This document shows, piece after piece, positions 8,194 through 17,570 of a stretch of 64,000 nucleotides of DNA (within the stretch, counting starts at the first letter, position 1; every line of letters starts with the position of its first letter). Origin of the DNA: Paracoccus xiamenensis (GTDB lineage: Bacteria > Pseudomonadota > Alphaproteobacteria > Rhodobacterales > Rhodobacteraceae). The DNA lies in NCBI RefSeq assembly GCF_011308835.1, contig NZ_JAAOHY010000001.1, positions 248,001 through 312,000 on the forward strand, in the 5' to 3' direction. The notes beneath the pieces are model-generated. The model searched no databases. It saw only the letters and a list, made by a program, of their open reading frames with translations, and was not told the DNA's origin. The translations under genes were made by a program, and so were the position numbers.

Positions 8194-9096
8194 ATGCGCC
8201 GCTTCCTGCCCTCGCTTTCCGCGCTTCAGGCCTTTGAATCCGCCGCCCGGCATCTCAGCTTTACCCGCGCGGCCGAGGATCTGATGCTGACCCAAAGCGC
8301 CGTCAGCCGGCAGATCGGCAATCTGGAAACCACGCTGGGGGTGCGGCTGTTCGAACGCACCGGCTCTCGGCTTGTGCTGACCGATACCGGGCGCAGCCTG
8401 TCCGACGATGTGCGCCAGATGCTGGACCGGTTGGAGGAGGTGTCCATCGACGCCGTGCGCGGCCGCAAGGCAAATGCGGCGGTGATCCTCGGGGGCAGCA
8501 GCACTTTCGTTCTGCGCTGGCTTCTGCCGCGCCTGCCGGGGTTTTCGCGCGCCCATCCCGGCATTCCGCTGGAGATCGCCGAGCTGCCCCCGCGCGCCGA
8601 GCCGGGTGCCACCGAGGCCGATATCACCATCCTGCGCGGGCTGGGATCATGGCCGGGAATGCGGGTGCGAAAGCTGTTTTCGGAACGGTTGGCCGTGGTG
8701 GCGGCACCGGCGCTGCGCGGCCAGATCGGTCCCCCGGATGCGCGGCTGGACTTTCGCCGGTTGCCGGCCTTGCAAAATTCCAGCCGCCCGGCGCTGTGGC
8801 TGGCCTGGCTGCGTGCCTCGGGGCGGGACCATGACGGGGCCATTCAGGGCACGCGTTTGCCGCGCAGCGAAATGCTGATCCGCGCCGCGCTTGACGGGCA
8901 GGGGCTGGCTGTGGTGCCGCTGCATCATGTCGAGGAGGAGTTGCGCGACGGCAGACTATACCTGCCGTTCGGCGCCGCGGTCCCTTCGGGCGAGGCCTAT
9001 TGGATCGCTGTCCCCGAGGCGCGCGCACACCGGCCCGAACTGATGCTGATGCGCGACTGGCTGCTGCGCGAAGCGCGGGGGGCGGATGCGGATTGA
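8194..9096 (+). CDS. LysR-family transcriptional regulator (GcvA-like)
   Basis: The 300-residue protein has an N-terminal winged helix-turn-helix (about 18-37, LSFTRAAEDLMLTQSAVSRQ) and a periplasmic-binding-protein-like effector domain of normal length. Family knowledge: LysR regulators act as tetramers, usually activate a divergent gene and repress themselves, and respond to a pathway metabolite. It is divergent from the DadA-like flavoprotein and followed by a peptide-type ABC operon. Matching inverted repeats lie on both sides of it, which supports control of both. Confidence 0.9.
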   Translation: MRRFLPSLSALQAFESAARHLSFTRAAEDLMLTQSAVSRQIGNLETTLGVRLFERTGSRLVLTDTGRSLSDDVRQMLDRLEEVSIDAVRGRKANAAVILGGSSTFVLRWLLPRLPGFSRAHPGIPLEIAELPPRAEPGATEADITILRGLGSWPGMRVRKLFSERLAVVAAPALRGQIGPPDARLDFRRLPALQNSSRPALWLAWLRASGRDHDGAIQGTRLPRSEMLIRAALDGQGLAVVPLHHVEEELRDGRLYLPFGAAVPSGEAYWIAVPEARAHRPELMLMRDWLLREARGADAD

Positions 9097-9105
9097 TCCG
9101 GCCCC

Positions 9106-9120
9106 ATGATAAAAAATCAT
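9106..9120. promoter_or_regulatory. ATGAT-N5-ATCAT inverted repeat, likely LysR operator (site 2)
   Basis: ATGAT (9106-9110), AAAAA, ATCAT (9116-9120), again with T-N11-A. It lies 10 bases after the lysR stop and 140 bases before the solute-binding protein start. Both arms are identical to site 1 at 8155-8169 and only the 5-base centre differs, which fits one regulator. Confidence 0.6.
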
Positions 9121-9259
9121 GCCGGAACCAGTTTTCCGTATTTTCCCTCACCCCGGCGGTAAACCTAAGCTTGAAGTTCAAATAATCGGCTGCACCGCCG
9201 GCCTGCGGGATCCGTCTGGACCGCCTGCCGAACTGGATGCGCATGACAGGGGTGACCGG

Positions 9260-10744
9260 ATGACGATTGCAAAACTGACGAGAGCCGCCAGCGTCGGGCT
9301 GCTGATCTCTACCGTGCTTTCGGGCGCGGTGTGGGCGCAGGCCATTACCATCGCCATCGGGTCCGAGCCCTCGACCCTGGACCCGCAGCTGCGCGACGAT
9401 GGCGGCGAGCGGCAGGTGAATGACAATATATATGAGGCGCTGATGGCGCGCAGCCCGACGGGCGAGCTGGTCCCCGGCCTTGCGGCCGAAGCGCCCACCC
9501 GGGTCGACGACACCACCTGGCAGTTCAAGCTGCGCCCGGATGTCAGCTTCCATAACGGCGCGCCCTTCAATGCCGACGCGGTTGTGGCCTCGGTCGCGCG
9601 GGTGATCGACCCGGCCAACAATTCTGAACAGATGGCCTATTTCGGCACCATCAAGGGGGCCGAGAAGGTCGATGACCTGACCGTCAACATCCTGACCACC
9701 GGGCCGGACCCGATCCTGCCTTCGCGCATGTATTGGATGAAGATGATCGAGCCGGGCTATGCTGCATCCGGCGATCTGGCCGGGGCACCGGTGGGAACGG
9801 GGCCTTACAAGCTGGAGGGCTGGAATCGCGGCACCGATCTGAAACTGGTTGCCAATGACGCCTATTGGGGCGGCGCGCCGCAGATCGACGAGGTGACTTA
9901 CCGCTTTGTGGCCGAACCGGGCACCCGGCTGTCGGGGCTGATGGCGGGCGAATTCGATGTCATCACCAACCTGCTGCCGGAATTCACTGCATCCGTGCCG
10001 AAATTCGCTGCCGTTCCGGGGCTGGAAACCTCGGTCTTCGTGCTGGGGACGGATAACGAGGTGACGAAGGATCCCAAGGTGCGCGAGGCGCTGAACCTGG
10101 CCATCGACCGGCAGGCCATGGTTGACGGGCTGTTCATGGGCTATGCCAGCATCGCCAAGGGCACCCATATCAACCCCGCCGCCACCGGTTTCAACGCCGA
10201 TCTGGAACCCTATGCTTACGACCCCGACCGCGCCCGCGCGCTGATCGAGGAGGCCGGCGCCGCCGGCAAGCCGCTGGTCGTGGTGGGCGAATCCGGGCGC
10301 TGGTTGAAGGACCGCGAACAGATCGAGGCGGTCGCCGCCTATTGGGCCGAAACCGGGCTTCAGGTCACCACCGACATTCAGGAATTTTCGCAGTATCTGG
10401 ACAGCCTGATGGGCGACGGCCCGCGCCCCGATGCCATCTTCATCGCCAATTCCAACGAATTGCTGGATGCCGATCGCGAACTGTCCTTCATCTATCACAA
10501 GGACGGCGCGGCAGCGTCGAATTCCGATGCCGAGATGGCGGCCAAGATCGACGCCGCCCGCGTCGAGATCGACCCCGCCAAGCGCAAGGCGCTGCTGGAC
10601 GAGGTGCAGAAGACCGCGCATGATCTCAGCTATACGGTGCCGCTGTTCAACCTGAACGACATTTACGGCATGTCCGAGCGGATGGAATGGCAGCCCCGCA
10701 CCGATGCCAAGCTGATGGTCAGCGAAATGAAGGTGACCGAATAA
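9260..10744 (+). CDS. ABC transporter substrate-binding protein, family 5 (peptide/opine/nickel type)
   Basis: The 494-residue protein begins with a Sec signal peptide (about residues 1-26, ending VWAQA). It has the family 5 features SEPSTLDPQ near the mature N terminus, LRPDVSFHNGAPF and GAPVGTGPYKLEGW. Family knowledge: these periplasmic proteins deliver oligopeptides, opines, glutathione or modified amino acids to a DppBCDF-type complex. The frame is open from 9119, but ATG 9260 gives a clean signal peptide. It is the first gene of a tightly packed operon reaching 16092. Its ligand is unknown; the flavoprotein and amidase nearby suggest an amino acid derivative. Confidence 0.9.
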   Translation: MTIAKLTRAASVGLLISTVLSGAVWAQAITIAIGSEPSTLDPQLRDDGGERQVNDNIYEALMARSPTGELVPGLAAEAPTRVDDTTWQFKLRPDVSFHNGAPFNADAVVASVARVIDPANNSEQMAYFGTIKGAEKVDDLTVNILTTGPDPILPSRMYWMKMIEPGYAASGDLAGAPVGTGPYKLEGWNRGTDLKLVANDAYWGGAPQIDEVTYRFVAEPGTRLSGLMAGEFDVITNLLPEFTASVPKFAAVPGLETSVFVLGTDNEVTKDPKVREALNLAIDRQAMVDGLFMGYASIAKGTHINPAATGFNADLEPYAYDPDRARALIEEAGAAGKPLVVVGESGRWLKDREQIEAVAAYWAETGLQVTTDIQEFSQYLDSLMGDGPRPDAIFIANSNELLDADRELSFIYHKDGAAASNSDAEMAAKIDAARVEIDPAKRKALLDEVQKTAHDLSYTVPLFNLNDIYGMSERMEWQPRTDAKLMVSEMKVTE

Positions 10745-10796
10745 GCCCAGCCGTCCGGCCCCTCGCAGGCCGGGCCGCCAGCAGGAAAGCCACCGC

Positions 10797-11717
10797 GTGC
10801 CGGATTTCATCCTTCGCCGCCTGTTTCAAGGCCTGCTGGTCGTCCTTGGGGTGACGGCCACGGTCTTCGTGGTGACGCGGGTTTTCGGCGATCCCGTCTC
10901 GTTGATGCTGCCGCTGAGCGCGACGGACGCGCAGCGCGCAGCCTTCGCCGCGCAGATCGGGCTGGATCAGCCGCTGCCGGTGCAGTTCTGGCGTTTCCTG
11001 ACCGATATCGTGACGCTGGATTTCGGCGACAGCCTGTGGCAACGCCGCCCCGCGATCGAGGTGGTGTTCGAACGCCTGCCCAATACCGCGCTGCTGGTCG
11101 GCGCCGGGCTGGGGCTGGCGGTGCTGGTCTCGATCCCGCTGGGCGCCATCGCGGCGCTGCGGCCGGGCGGGCTGGTCGACCGGCTGGTGGTATCGCTGGG
11201 GCTGCTGGGGCTGGCCATGCCGCAATTCTGGCTGGGGCTGATGGCGATCATGGTCTTTGCGGTGCAGCTGAAATGGCTGCCGACCTCGGGCTTTGGAACA
11301 GCTGCGCATCTGGTCCTGCCGGCGCTGACGCTGGCCATGACGCCAATCGCGCGCTTCACCATGATGGTCCGCGCCGCCATGATCGACGAGCTGAACAAGC
11401 CTTACGTCCAGACCGCCCGCGCCAAGGGGATGAGCCTGCCGCGCATCCTGCGCGTCCACACGCTGCGCAATATCCTCGTCCCCTTTCTGGCCCTGTCCGG
11501 GTGGGAGGCGATCACCGCGCTGTCCGGTTATACCGTGGTGGTCGAAACCGTGTTTGCCTGGCCCGGCCTTGGGCTGACGGCGGTGCAGGCGATCCAGCGC
11601 GGCGATCTGTTCCTGATGCAGGCGATCGTCTTCGTGATCGCGGCGCTGATCGTGATCATCGGCATCGCCATCGACGTGGCCGCGAAATCCATTGACCCGC
11701 GGATCGAGCTGAACTGA
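10797..11717 (+). CDS. ABC transporter permease (DppB type)
   Basis: The 306-residue membrane protein starts with GTG at 10797, preceded by AGGAAA. It has an N-terminal membrane segment after FILRRLFQG, a large periplasmic loop containing GLDQPLPVQFWRF, and the EAA loop RAKGMSLPRILRVHTLRN that contacts the ATPases. Family knowledge: it forms half of the membrane channel for a family 5 binding protein. Its TGA overlaps the next ATG by one base. Confidence 0.9.
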   Translation: MPDFILRRLFQGLLVVLGVTATVFVVTRVFGDPVSLMLPLSATDAQRAAFAAQIGLDQPLPVQFWRFLTDIVTLDFGDSLWQRRPAIEVVFERLPNTALLVGAGLGLAVLVSIPLGAIAALRPGGLVDRLVVSLGLLGLAMPQFWLGLMAIMVFAVQLKWLPTSGFGTAAHLVLPALTLAMTPIARFTMMVRAAMIDELNKPYVQTARAKGMSLPRILRVHTLRNILVPFLALSGWEAITALSGYTVVVETVFAWPGLGLTAVQAIQRGDLFLMQAIVFVIAALIVIIGIAIDVAAKSIDPRIELN

Positions 11718-12646
11718 TGGCCAATGCGTCCCCTCAGCAAGGGTTTTGGGGCGATCTGCGCCATGACATGCCCGCCGCCATCGGGCTGTGCGTGATCCTG
11801 CTGATCGTGCTGGCGGCGGTCTTTGCGCCGCTGCTGGCGCCTTACGATCCGGCGGCGCAATCGCTGATCAAGCGGCTGGCCCCGCCGGTCTGGATGACGC
11901 GGGGGTCATGGGATCACGTTCTGGGCACCGACAATCTGGGCCGGGACGTGCTGTCGCGGGTGATCTGGGGCGCGCGCGTCACCTTGCTGATCGGCGCCGC
12001 AACCTGCCTGATCGCGGCGACATTGGGCACGTTGGTCGGGCTTTGGGCCGGCTATCGCGGCGGACGCACCGACAGCGTGCTGATGCGGCTGGTCGATATC
12101 CAGATTTCGTTTCCGGGCATCCTGCTGATCCTGCTGGTGGTCGGCGTGATCGGCCCCGGTGTCGGCACGCTGATCGGGGTGCTCGCCATCACCAACTGGA
12201 TGGTTTACGCGCGGCTGGTGCGGGGGATCGTGTCCTCGACCCGGCAGACTGCCCATGTCGAGGCGGCCGAGATCGTCGGCTGCCGCCCGTCCCGCGTCAT
12301 CTTCCGGCATATCCTGCCCAACCTCGTCTCGCCGCTGCTGACGCTGCTGATCCTTGAATTCACCAATATCGTGCTGGCCGAGGCGGCGGTGTCCTTCCTC
12401 GGCTTCGGTGTGCAGCCGCCGCAGACCTCCTGGGGGCTGGATGTGGCCTCAGGCCGGGATTATCTGTTCATCGCCTGGTGGCTGGTGACTTTCCCCGGCC
12501 TTGCCATCGTCGCGACGGTGCTGTCGATCAACCTGTTTGCGGGCTGGCTGCGCGTTACCACCGACCCCGAGGAACGCGAAAAGCGCTTTGCCCGCAGCCT
12601 TGCCGCACGCCGTCGCCGCGCCGTCCGAAAAGGGGCGAACACATGA
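11717..12646 (+). CDS. ABC transporter permease (DppC type)
   Basis: The 309-residue membrane protein pairs with the DppB-type permease. It shows the typical HVLGTDNLGRDVLSRVIWGAR segment of the N-terminal OppC region and an EAA loop AEIVGCRPSRVIFRHILPN. It starts within the stop of the preceding gene and overlaps the following ATPase by 4 bases, so translation is coupled. Substrate is not readable from the channel sequence. Confidence 0.9.
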   Translation: MANASPQQGFWGDLRHDMPAAIGLCVILLIVLAAVFAPLLAPYDPAAQSLIKRLAPPVWMTRGSWDHVLGTDNLGRDVLSRVIWGARVTLLIGAATCLIAATLGTLVGLWAGYRGGRTDSVLMRLVDIQISFPGILLILLVVGVIGPGVGTLIGVLAITNWMVYARLVRGIVSSTRQTAHVEAAEIVGCRPSRVIFRHILPNLVSPLLTLLILEFTNIVLAEAAVSFLGFGVQPPQTSWGLDVASGRDYLFIAWWLVTFPGLAIVATVLSINLFAGWLRVTTDPEEREKRFARSLAARRRRAVRKGANT

Positions 12647-13626
12647 GCGCGCTGCTGAAGATCGAAGATCTCGCCGTCGTCTTCGACACCCGCGCCGGCA
12701 CGGTCGAGGCGCTGCGCGGCGTCTCGCTGTCGCTGGGGCGGGGTGAGACGCTGGGGATCGTCGGCGAAAGCGGCTCGGGCAAAAGCGTGACCGCGCAGGC
12801 GGTGATGGGGCTGATCGACGTGCCGGGCCGCATCGCGGGCGGCAGCATCAGCTGGGACGGGCAGGCGCTGGTGCAGGACGGCGCGCAGCAGCACCCGAGC
12901 GGCATCTGGGGAAAGGAGGTCACCATGGTTTTCCAAAGCCCCATGACCTCGCTGAACCCCCTGATGACTATCGGCGCCCAGCTGGAGGAGGTGATCCGCA
13001 AGCATCTGGGCCTTGGCCGGGCGGCGGCGCGCGACCATGCGGCCGAGATGCTGGCGGCGGTCGGCATTTCCGGCGCGCGGCGGCGGCTGGACCAGTATCC
13101 GCATGAGTTCTCGGGAGGGATGCGCCAGCGGGTGATGATCGCCATGGCCATCGCCTGCGAGCCAAAGCTGCTGATCGCGGATGAACCGACCACGGCGCTG
13201 GATGTCACCATTCAGGCGCAGATCCTTGAACTGTTGGCCGGGCTGCAGGAACGGCTGGGCCTGTCTATCATCCTGATTACCCATGATCTGGGTATTGTCG
13301 CGGGCCTGTGTCACCGGGTCGCCGTCATGTATGCGGGCCAGATCGTCGAAACCGGCAGCGTCGACGACATTTTCGACCGCCCGGCCCATCCCTATACGCA
13401 GGGTCTGATCCGCTCGACCCCGCGGCTGGACGAACCCGAGGACCGGCTGACCGCCATCGAGGGCACGCCGCCCGGCCTGCTGCACCCGCCCGAAGGCTGC
13501 GCCTTCCGCACCCGCTGCCCGATCGCGCGCGACGACTGCCGCGCTCCGCAAGCCTTGCGCCCCTTCGGTGCGGGTTTCGTCGCCTGCACCCAGCCGGGCG
13601 TCGACGCTTGGGGGGACGGGAAATGA
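12643..13626 (+). CDS. ABC transporter ATP-binding protein (DppD type)
   Basis: The 327-residue ATPase has Walker A GESGSGKS (41-48), an FSGGMRQR signature and Walker [13 protein letters not shown]. It ends with a Cys-containing oligopeptide-transporter C-terminal region ([14 protein letters not shown]), which in DppD/OppD proteins often binds an iron-sulfur cluster. ATG 12643 overlaps the permease stop by 4 bases. With its DppF-type partner it powers import. Confidence 0.92.
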   Translation: MSALLKIEDLAVVFDTRAGTVEALRGVSLSLGRGETLGIVGESGSGKSVTAQAVMGLIDVPGRIAGGSISWDGQALVQDGAQQHPSGIWGKEVTMVFQSPMTSLNPLMTIGAQLEEVIRKHLGLGRAAARDHAAEMLAAVGISGARRRLDQYPHEFSGGMRQRVMIAMAIACEPKLLIADEPTTALDVTIQAQILELLAGLQERLGLSIILITHDLGIVAGLCHRVAVMYAGQIVETGSVDDIFDRPAHPYTQGLIRSTPRLDEPEDRLTAIEGTPPGLLHPPEGCAFRTRCPIARDDCRAPQALRPFGAGFVACTQPGVDAWGDGK

Positions 13627-14600
13627 GCCCTACGCTGTCGGTCCGCGACCTCGCCGTCGATTACGAGCTGTCGCGCGCCGGGCTGTTCAGGCGGCGGCGC
13701 ATGGTGACGGCGGTGTCGGGCGTCAGCTTCGACATCGCGCCGGGCGAGACGCTGGGTCTGGTCGGCGAATCCGGGTCGGGCAAGACCACGGTCGGGCGCG
13801 CGATCCTGCGCCGCATCCCGACCTCGGCCGGGCAGATCCGTTTCGAAGGGCAGGACATCACCGACCTTGCCGGCGAACCCCTGCGCCGGTTGCGCGCGCA
13901 GATGCAGATCGTCTTGCAGGACCCCTATACCTCGCTGAACCCGCGCATGAAGGTCGGCGATATCGTGGCCGAGCCGCTGGTCGTCCATGGCCTCGCCCCT
14001 TCGCGCGAGGCGGCGCGGGAAGCGGTTGCGGCGCTGCTGGCCCGTGTCGGTATGCCGGCGGATGCGGCCGGGCGCTATCCACACAGTTTTTCCGGCGGCC
14101 AGCGGCAGCGGATCGGGATTGCGCGGGCGCTGGCGATGAAGCCTTCGCTGATCGTCGCGGATGAGCCGGTCTCGGCGCTGGATGTGTCCGTCCGCGCGCA
14201 GGTGGTGAACCTGATGCAGGATCTGCAGCGCGATCTTGGCCTGTCCTTGCTGTTCATCGCCCATGATCTGGCGGTGGTGCGCCATATCTCGCACCGGGTG
14301 GCGATCATGTATGCCGGGCGCATCGTCGAACTCGCCCCGCGTGATGCCATCTATGACCGCCCCATCCACCCCTATACGCAGGCGCTGCTGTCGGCGGTGC
14401 CGGTGCCCAGCCCAACGGTGCAGCGCAGCCGGCGCCGGATCGTCCATCCGGGCGAATCCGTCGATATCGCCAACCCGCCCAGCGGCTGCCGCTTTCATCC
14501 CCGCTGCCCGCTGGCGACCGAGCGGTGCCGCGACGATGCCCCGCCGCTGGCCGACCGGGGCGCGGGCCATTTCGCCGCCTGCTGGAACAGCGGCGCATGA
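13623..14600 (+). CDS. ABC transporter ATP-binding protein (DppF type)
   Basis: The 325-residue ATPase has Walker A GESGSGKT (48-55), [15 protein letters not shown], Walker [13 protein letters not shown] and a C-terminal [14 protein letters not shown] motif like its DppD-type partner. ATG 13623 overlaps the preceding stop by 4 bases, and its own stop overlaps the TSUP permease start by 4 bases. It completes a five-part importer (binding protein, two permeases, two ATPases). Confidence 0.92.
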   Translation: MSPTLSVRDLAVDYELSRAGLFRRRRMVTAVSGVSFDIAPGETLGLVGESGSGKTTVGRAILRRIPTSAGQIRFEGQDITDLAGEPLRRLRAQMQIVLQDPYTSLNPRMKVGDIVAEPLVVHGLAPSREAAREAVAALLARVGMPADAAGRYPHSFSGGQRQRIGIARALAMKPSLIVADEPVSALDVSVRAQVVNLMQDLQRDLGLSLLFIAHDLAVVRHISHRVAIMYAGRIVELAPRDAIYDRPIHPYTQALLSAVPVPSPTVQRSRRRIVHPGESVDIANPPSGCRFHPRCPLATERCRDDAPPLADRGAGHFAACWNSGA

Positions 14601-15325
14601 CCGATCTGCTGTTCAGCCTGCCAGGCCTTGCCGCCATCGTCACCGTCTTCTGCGCCGGGGCCATTCAGGGCGCGACAGGCTTTGGCTTCAACATGCTGGC
14701 CGCGCCGCTGCTGGCGCTGATCGACCCGGCCTTTGTTCCGGGAGCCATGCTGATCATGGCCACCGCCGTCTGCATCGGCGGCGCGATTCAGGAACGCCAT
14801 GCCGTCGCCCGCGCCGATCTGGGCTTTGCCCTGCTGGGCCGGCTGATCGCGGCCATGCTGGCGGCCATGCTGATCGGCATGTTCAGCCCGCGGGTCTTTT
14901 CTGCGTTTTTCGGGCTGGCAGTATTGCTGGCCGTGGTGCTGAGCCTGTCGGGCATCCGCATCACCCCCAGCCCGTTGCGGCTGTTCGGGGCGGGGCTGGT
15001 TTCGGGCTTCATGGGGACGCTGACCTCGATCGGGGCGCCGCCGATGGCGCTGGTTTACCAGAACGCGGAACCGGAGCGGATGCGGGCGACGCTGAAAGCC
15101 TATTTCTTCGCAGGCGGGGTGATCTCTGTCGCGGCGCTGGCGGCGGCGGGACGGATCGGGACGGTTGATTTCGCGCTGGCGGCGCTGATGCTGCCCTTCG
15201 CCTTTGCGGGCTTCCTGATGTCGGGGATCGGGCGCAGGATGATGGACAAGGGGCGGGTGCGGCCGGTGGTTCTGGCGGTGTCCTCGGCCTCGGCGCTGGT
15301 GCTGCTGGCGCGGGCATTCGCATGA
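14597..15325 (+). CDS. TSUP family permease (TauE/SafE-type anion exporter)
   Basis: The 242-residue protein is almost entirely hydrophobic, with about eight membrane segments. It has the TSUP signature [20 protein letters not shown] near the N terminus and a second [20 protein letters not shown] in the second half, the usual internal duplication. Family knowledge: TSUP proteins move sulfite, sulfoacetate or other small organic anions. It is translationally coupled to the DppF-type ATPase, so it belongs to the ABC operon. It may export a waste anion left after breakdown of the imported compound; this is inferred. Confidence 0.8.
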   Translation: MTDLLFSLPGLAAIVTVFCAGAIQGATGFGFNMLAAPLLALIDPAFVPGAMLIMATAVCIGGAIQERHAVARADLGFALLGRLIAAMLAAMLIGMFSPRVFSAFFGLAVLLAVVLSLSGIRITPSPLRLFGAGLVSGFMGTLTSIGAPPMALVYQNAEPERMRATLKAYFFAGGVISVAALAAAGRIGTVDFALAALMLPFAFAGFLMSGIGRRMMDKGRVRPVVLAVSSASALVLLARAFA

Positions 15326-15336
15326 AAGGAAACGCC

Positions 15337-16092
15337 ATGACCGATTACCCGGTTGTCGTCATCACCGGCGCGGCCAGCGGCATCGGTGCCGCCATCGCGG
15401 CCCGTCTGGCCGCGCCCGGCGCGCGGCTGATGCTGCATACCGGGCGCAACGCGCAGGCGCTGGAGAGCGTGGCCGAGGCCGCGCGGTCCAGCGGTGCCAC
15501 GGTCGCCACCCTGACCGGCGATTTGACCGATGCCGAGGTCGCGCCCGCCCTGATCGCCGCCGCCCGCGACGCGTTTGGCCGTGTCGATCAGATCGTGTCA
15601 AATGCCGGTCGTGCGCAAAAAGCCCGCTTCGACGACATCGGCCCCGAGGATCTGGAAACCGCTTTTGCGATGATGCCCATGGCCTTCTTCCGTCTGGCGC
15701 AGGCTGCTTTGCCGGATCTGCAAACGGACCGGGGCAGAGTTGTCGCGATCAGTTCCTTCGTCGCGCATGGATATGGCACGAATGACATGCTGTTTCCGGC
15801 CACCGCTGCCGCCAAGGCAGCGCTGGAATCGCTGGCGAAATCGCTGGCGGTGCAGCTGGGGCCAACCGGGGCAACGGTCAATTGCGTAGCACCGGGCTTC
15901 GTGCGCAAGGATGCAAGCGCCCATGCTGCCACCACGCCCGCCGCGATGCAGTCGGCCACCGCCATTACCCCCAACGGCAGGCTGGGCGAGCCGGGCGATA
16001 TTGCCGAAACCGTCGGCTTCCTGCTGTCACCTGCCGCGCGCCATATCACCGGGCAGGTGCTGCATGTCGATGGCGGGTTACTGCTGCCCTGA
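15337..16092 (+). CDS. SDR-family oxidoreductase lacking the usual Tyr-Lys pair
   Basis: The 251-residue protein has the SDR cofactor motif TGAASGIG (10-17), the NAG motif (89-91), SS (139-140) and a C-terminal GQVLHVDGG. At the active site, where YxxxK is expected (about 153-157), it reads FPATAAAK: Tyr is replaced by Phe and Lys is three residues later, at 160. Start 15337 is preceded by AAAGGA; an ATG at 15322 overlaps the TSUP stop but has no ribosome site. It is the last gene of the ABC operon. It may be a non-canonical dehydrogenase or an inactive binding protein. Confidence 0.82.
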   Translation: MTDYPVVVITGAASGIGAAIAARLAAPGARLMLHTGRNAQALESVAEAARSSGATVATLTGDLTDAEVAPALIAAARDAFGRVDQIVSNAGRAQKARFDDIGPEDLETAFAMMPMAFFRLAQAALPDLQTDRGRVVAISSFVAHGYGTNDMLFPATAAAKAALESLAKSLAVQLGPTGATVNCVAPGFVRKDASAHAATTPAAMQSATAITPNGRLGEPGDIAETVGFLLSPAARHITGQVLHVDGGLLLP

Positions 16093-16203
16093 AGGCTTCG
16101 CCGGGTCATTGCGGCAAAGCATCGCAGCCATTGGCTGGCGCTATTTGTCAGGTGGCGCAACTGCTGCTTCAATCACCGAATAACATAACGACAGGAGAGG
16201 TCC

Positions 16204-17196
16204 ATGAACCCGATTTTCACGATCCGCCGTGGCCTGCTGGCCGGGCTTGTCGCCGCCGCCACCTTCGGTTTGCCGGTGGGGGCGCTTGCCGAAACCACCA
16301 TTCGCATCGGCCATGTTCTGGCCGATTCCCACAGCTGGCATACCGCCGCGCAAGGCTTTGCTGCCGAAGTGGCCGAAAAGACCGAGGGCCGGGTCAAAGT
16401 CGAGGTCTTCGGCGGCGGCCAGCTTGGCAATGAAAAGGACATGATCGAGGGGCTGCAATTCGGCGCAGTTCAGGGCGGCGTCATCGGCGGCGGATCCTTC
16501 CAGTCGATCGAGCCGAAGCTGGGCATCATCGAAATGCCCTATGCCTGGGCCAGCCGTGAACAGGCATTCGCGGCGCTGGATGGCGAACTGGGCACCCATC
16601 TGGCCGGCCTGCTGGAGCCGAAGGGCATCAAGGTTCTGGCCTGGTGGGAAAACGGTTACCGCAATGTCACCAACAGCAAGCAGCCGATCAATACCCCCGC
16701 CGATCTGGCCGGGCTGAAGATCCGCGTCACCCCCGACAAGGTGCGGCTGGCCACGTTCGAGGCCCTTGGTGCCGAACCCGCGCCGCTGGCCTTTGGCGAG
16801 CTTTACTCGGCGCTGCAACAGGGTGTCTTCGACGCGCAGGAAAACCCGCTGGCGATCATCCAGTCTTCGTCCTTCTTCGAAGTGCAGAAATATGTCTCGA
16901 TGACGCAGCATGTCTGGGGCTCGGCGGCGCTGGTGGTGTCATCGCAGGTGTGGAACCAGATCTCGGCCGAGGATCAGGCCGTGTTGCAGGCCGCCGCCAC
17001 TGAATGGGGCCAGAAACAGCGCCAGATGGTCGCCGACAGCGATGCCGAGATGGTCGAGAAGCTGAAGGCCGAGGGGATGGAGTTCAACGAGGTCGACCGC
17101 GACGCATTTGTTGCCGCCGTGGCCCCGATCTGGGAAAGCGAAGCCGCGACCTTCGGGCCTGACCTGATGGCGCTGATGGACGCGGCCCGCAAATGA
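16204..17196 (+). CDS. TRAP transporter substrate-binding protein (DctP)
   Basis: The 330-residue protein starts after GACAGGAGAGG, a strong ribosome site. It has a signal peptide ending near residue 29 (VGALAE) and the DctP signature region LAGLKIRVTPDKVRL, whose Arg normally binds a substrate carboxylate. Family knowledge: DctP proteins bind organic acids in the periplasm and deliver them to the DctQM channel. Its stop overlaps the start of a cupin gene by 4 bases. A 111-base gap separates it from the upstream SDR, so it may have its own promoter. Confidence 0.92.
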   Translation: MNPIFTIRRGLLAGLVAAATFGLPVGALAETTIRIGHVLADSHSWHTAAQGFAAEVAEKTEGRVKVEVFGGGQLGNEKDMIEGLQFGAVQGGVIGGGSFQSIEPKLGIIEMPYAWASREQAFAALDGELGTHLAGLLEPKGIKVLAWWENGYRNVTNSKQPINTPADLAGLKIRVTPDKVRLATFEALGAEPAPLAFGELYSALQQGVFDAQENPLAIIQSSSFFEVQKYVSMTQHVWGSAALVVSSQVWNQISAEDQAVLQAAATEWGQKQRQMVADSDAEMVEKLKAEGMEFNEVDRDAFVAAVAPIWESEAATFGPDLMALMDAARK

Positions 17197-17570
17197 CCGC
17201 GCGCCTGCCCGAGATGGTGCAGCTTTCAGCCGTGGCGCCAGTGCAGCTGTTCGACTTTCAGCAGCAGGTGCTGTTTTCGCCCAAGGAACGCGGCGAAGGC
17301 TTCATCAAGCTGGCGGTGACGACGGGCAAAAGGGGTGCGCGCAGCACCCCCCACGCCCATCCCCGCGACGAGGTGACCATGACCCTGAAGGGAGAGGCCG
17401 TTTTACGTTCGGGCGGGCAAGAATTCCATATGACCGAGGGCACCGCCATGCGCCTGCCGCCCGGCGTCATTCACGAGGTCGAGGTCCTGTCAGAGGAATG
17501 GGTGGTCATCGCCGCCTATTGCGACGAATGCCAGCTGTGCCGCGGCCCGGACGGAGGAATGGGCGCATGA
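17193..17570 (+). CDS. Cupin-domain protein embedded in a TRAP operon
   Basis: The 125-residue protein is one cupin barrel. His54, His56 and Glu60 in the first motif (PHAHPRDE) and His94 in the second (PPGVIHEVE) are the expected metal ligands. It ends with C-x2-C-x2-C (Cys110, 113, 116), which is unusual and could bind metal. Both ends overlap the adjoining TRAP genes by 4 bases, so it is translated with them. Possible roles are ligand sensing or a metal-dependent step on the imported acid; none is shown by the sequence. Confidence 0.82.
   Translation: MTARLPEMVQLSAVAPVQLFDFQQQVLFSPKERGEGFIKLAVTTGKRGARSTPHAHPRDEVTMTLKGEAVLRSGGQEFHMTEGTAMRLPPGVIHEVEVLSEEWVVIAAYCDECQLCRGPDGGMGA

Noticed and set aside
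8624-10810. Open minus-strand frame of 728 codons
   Set aside because: It covers the lysR end and the family 5 binding protein in antisense and has no start site or motif.
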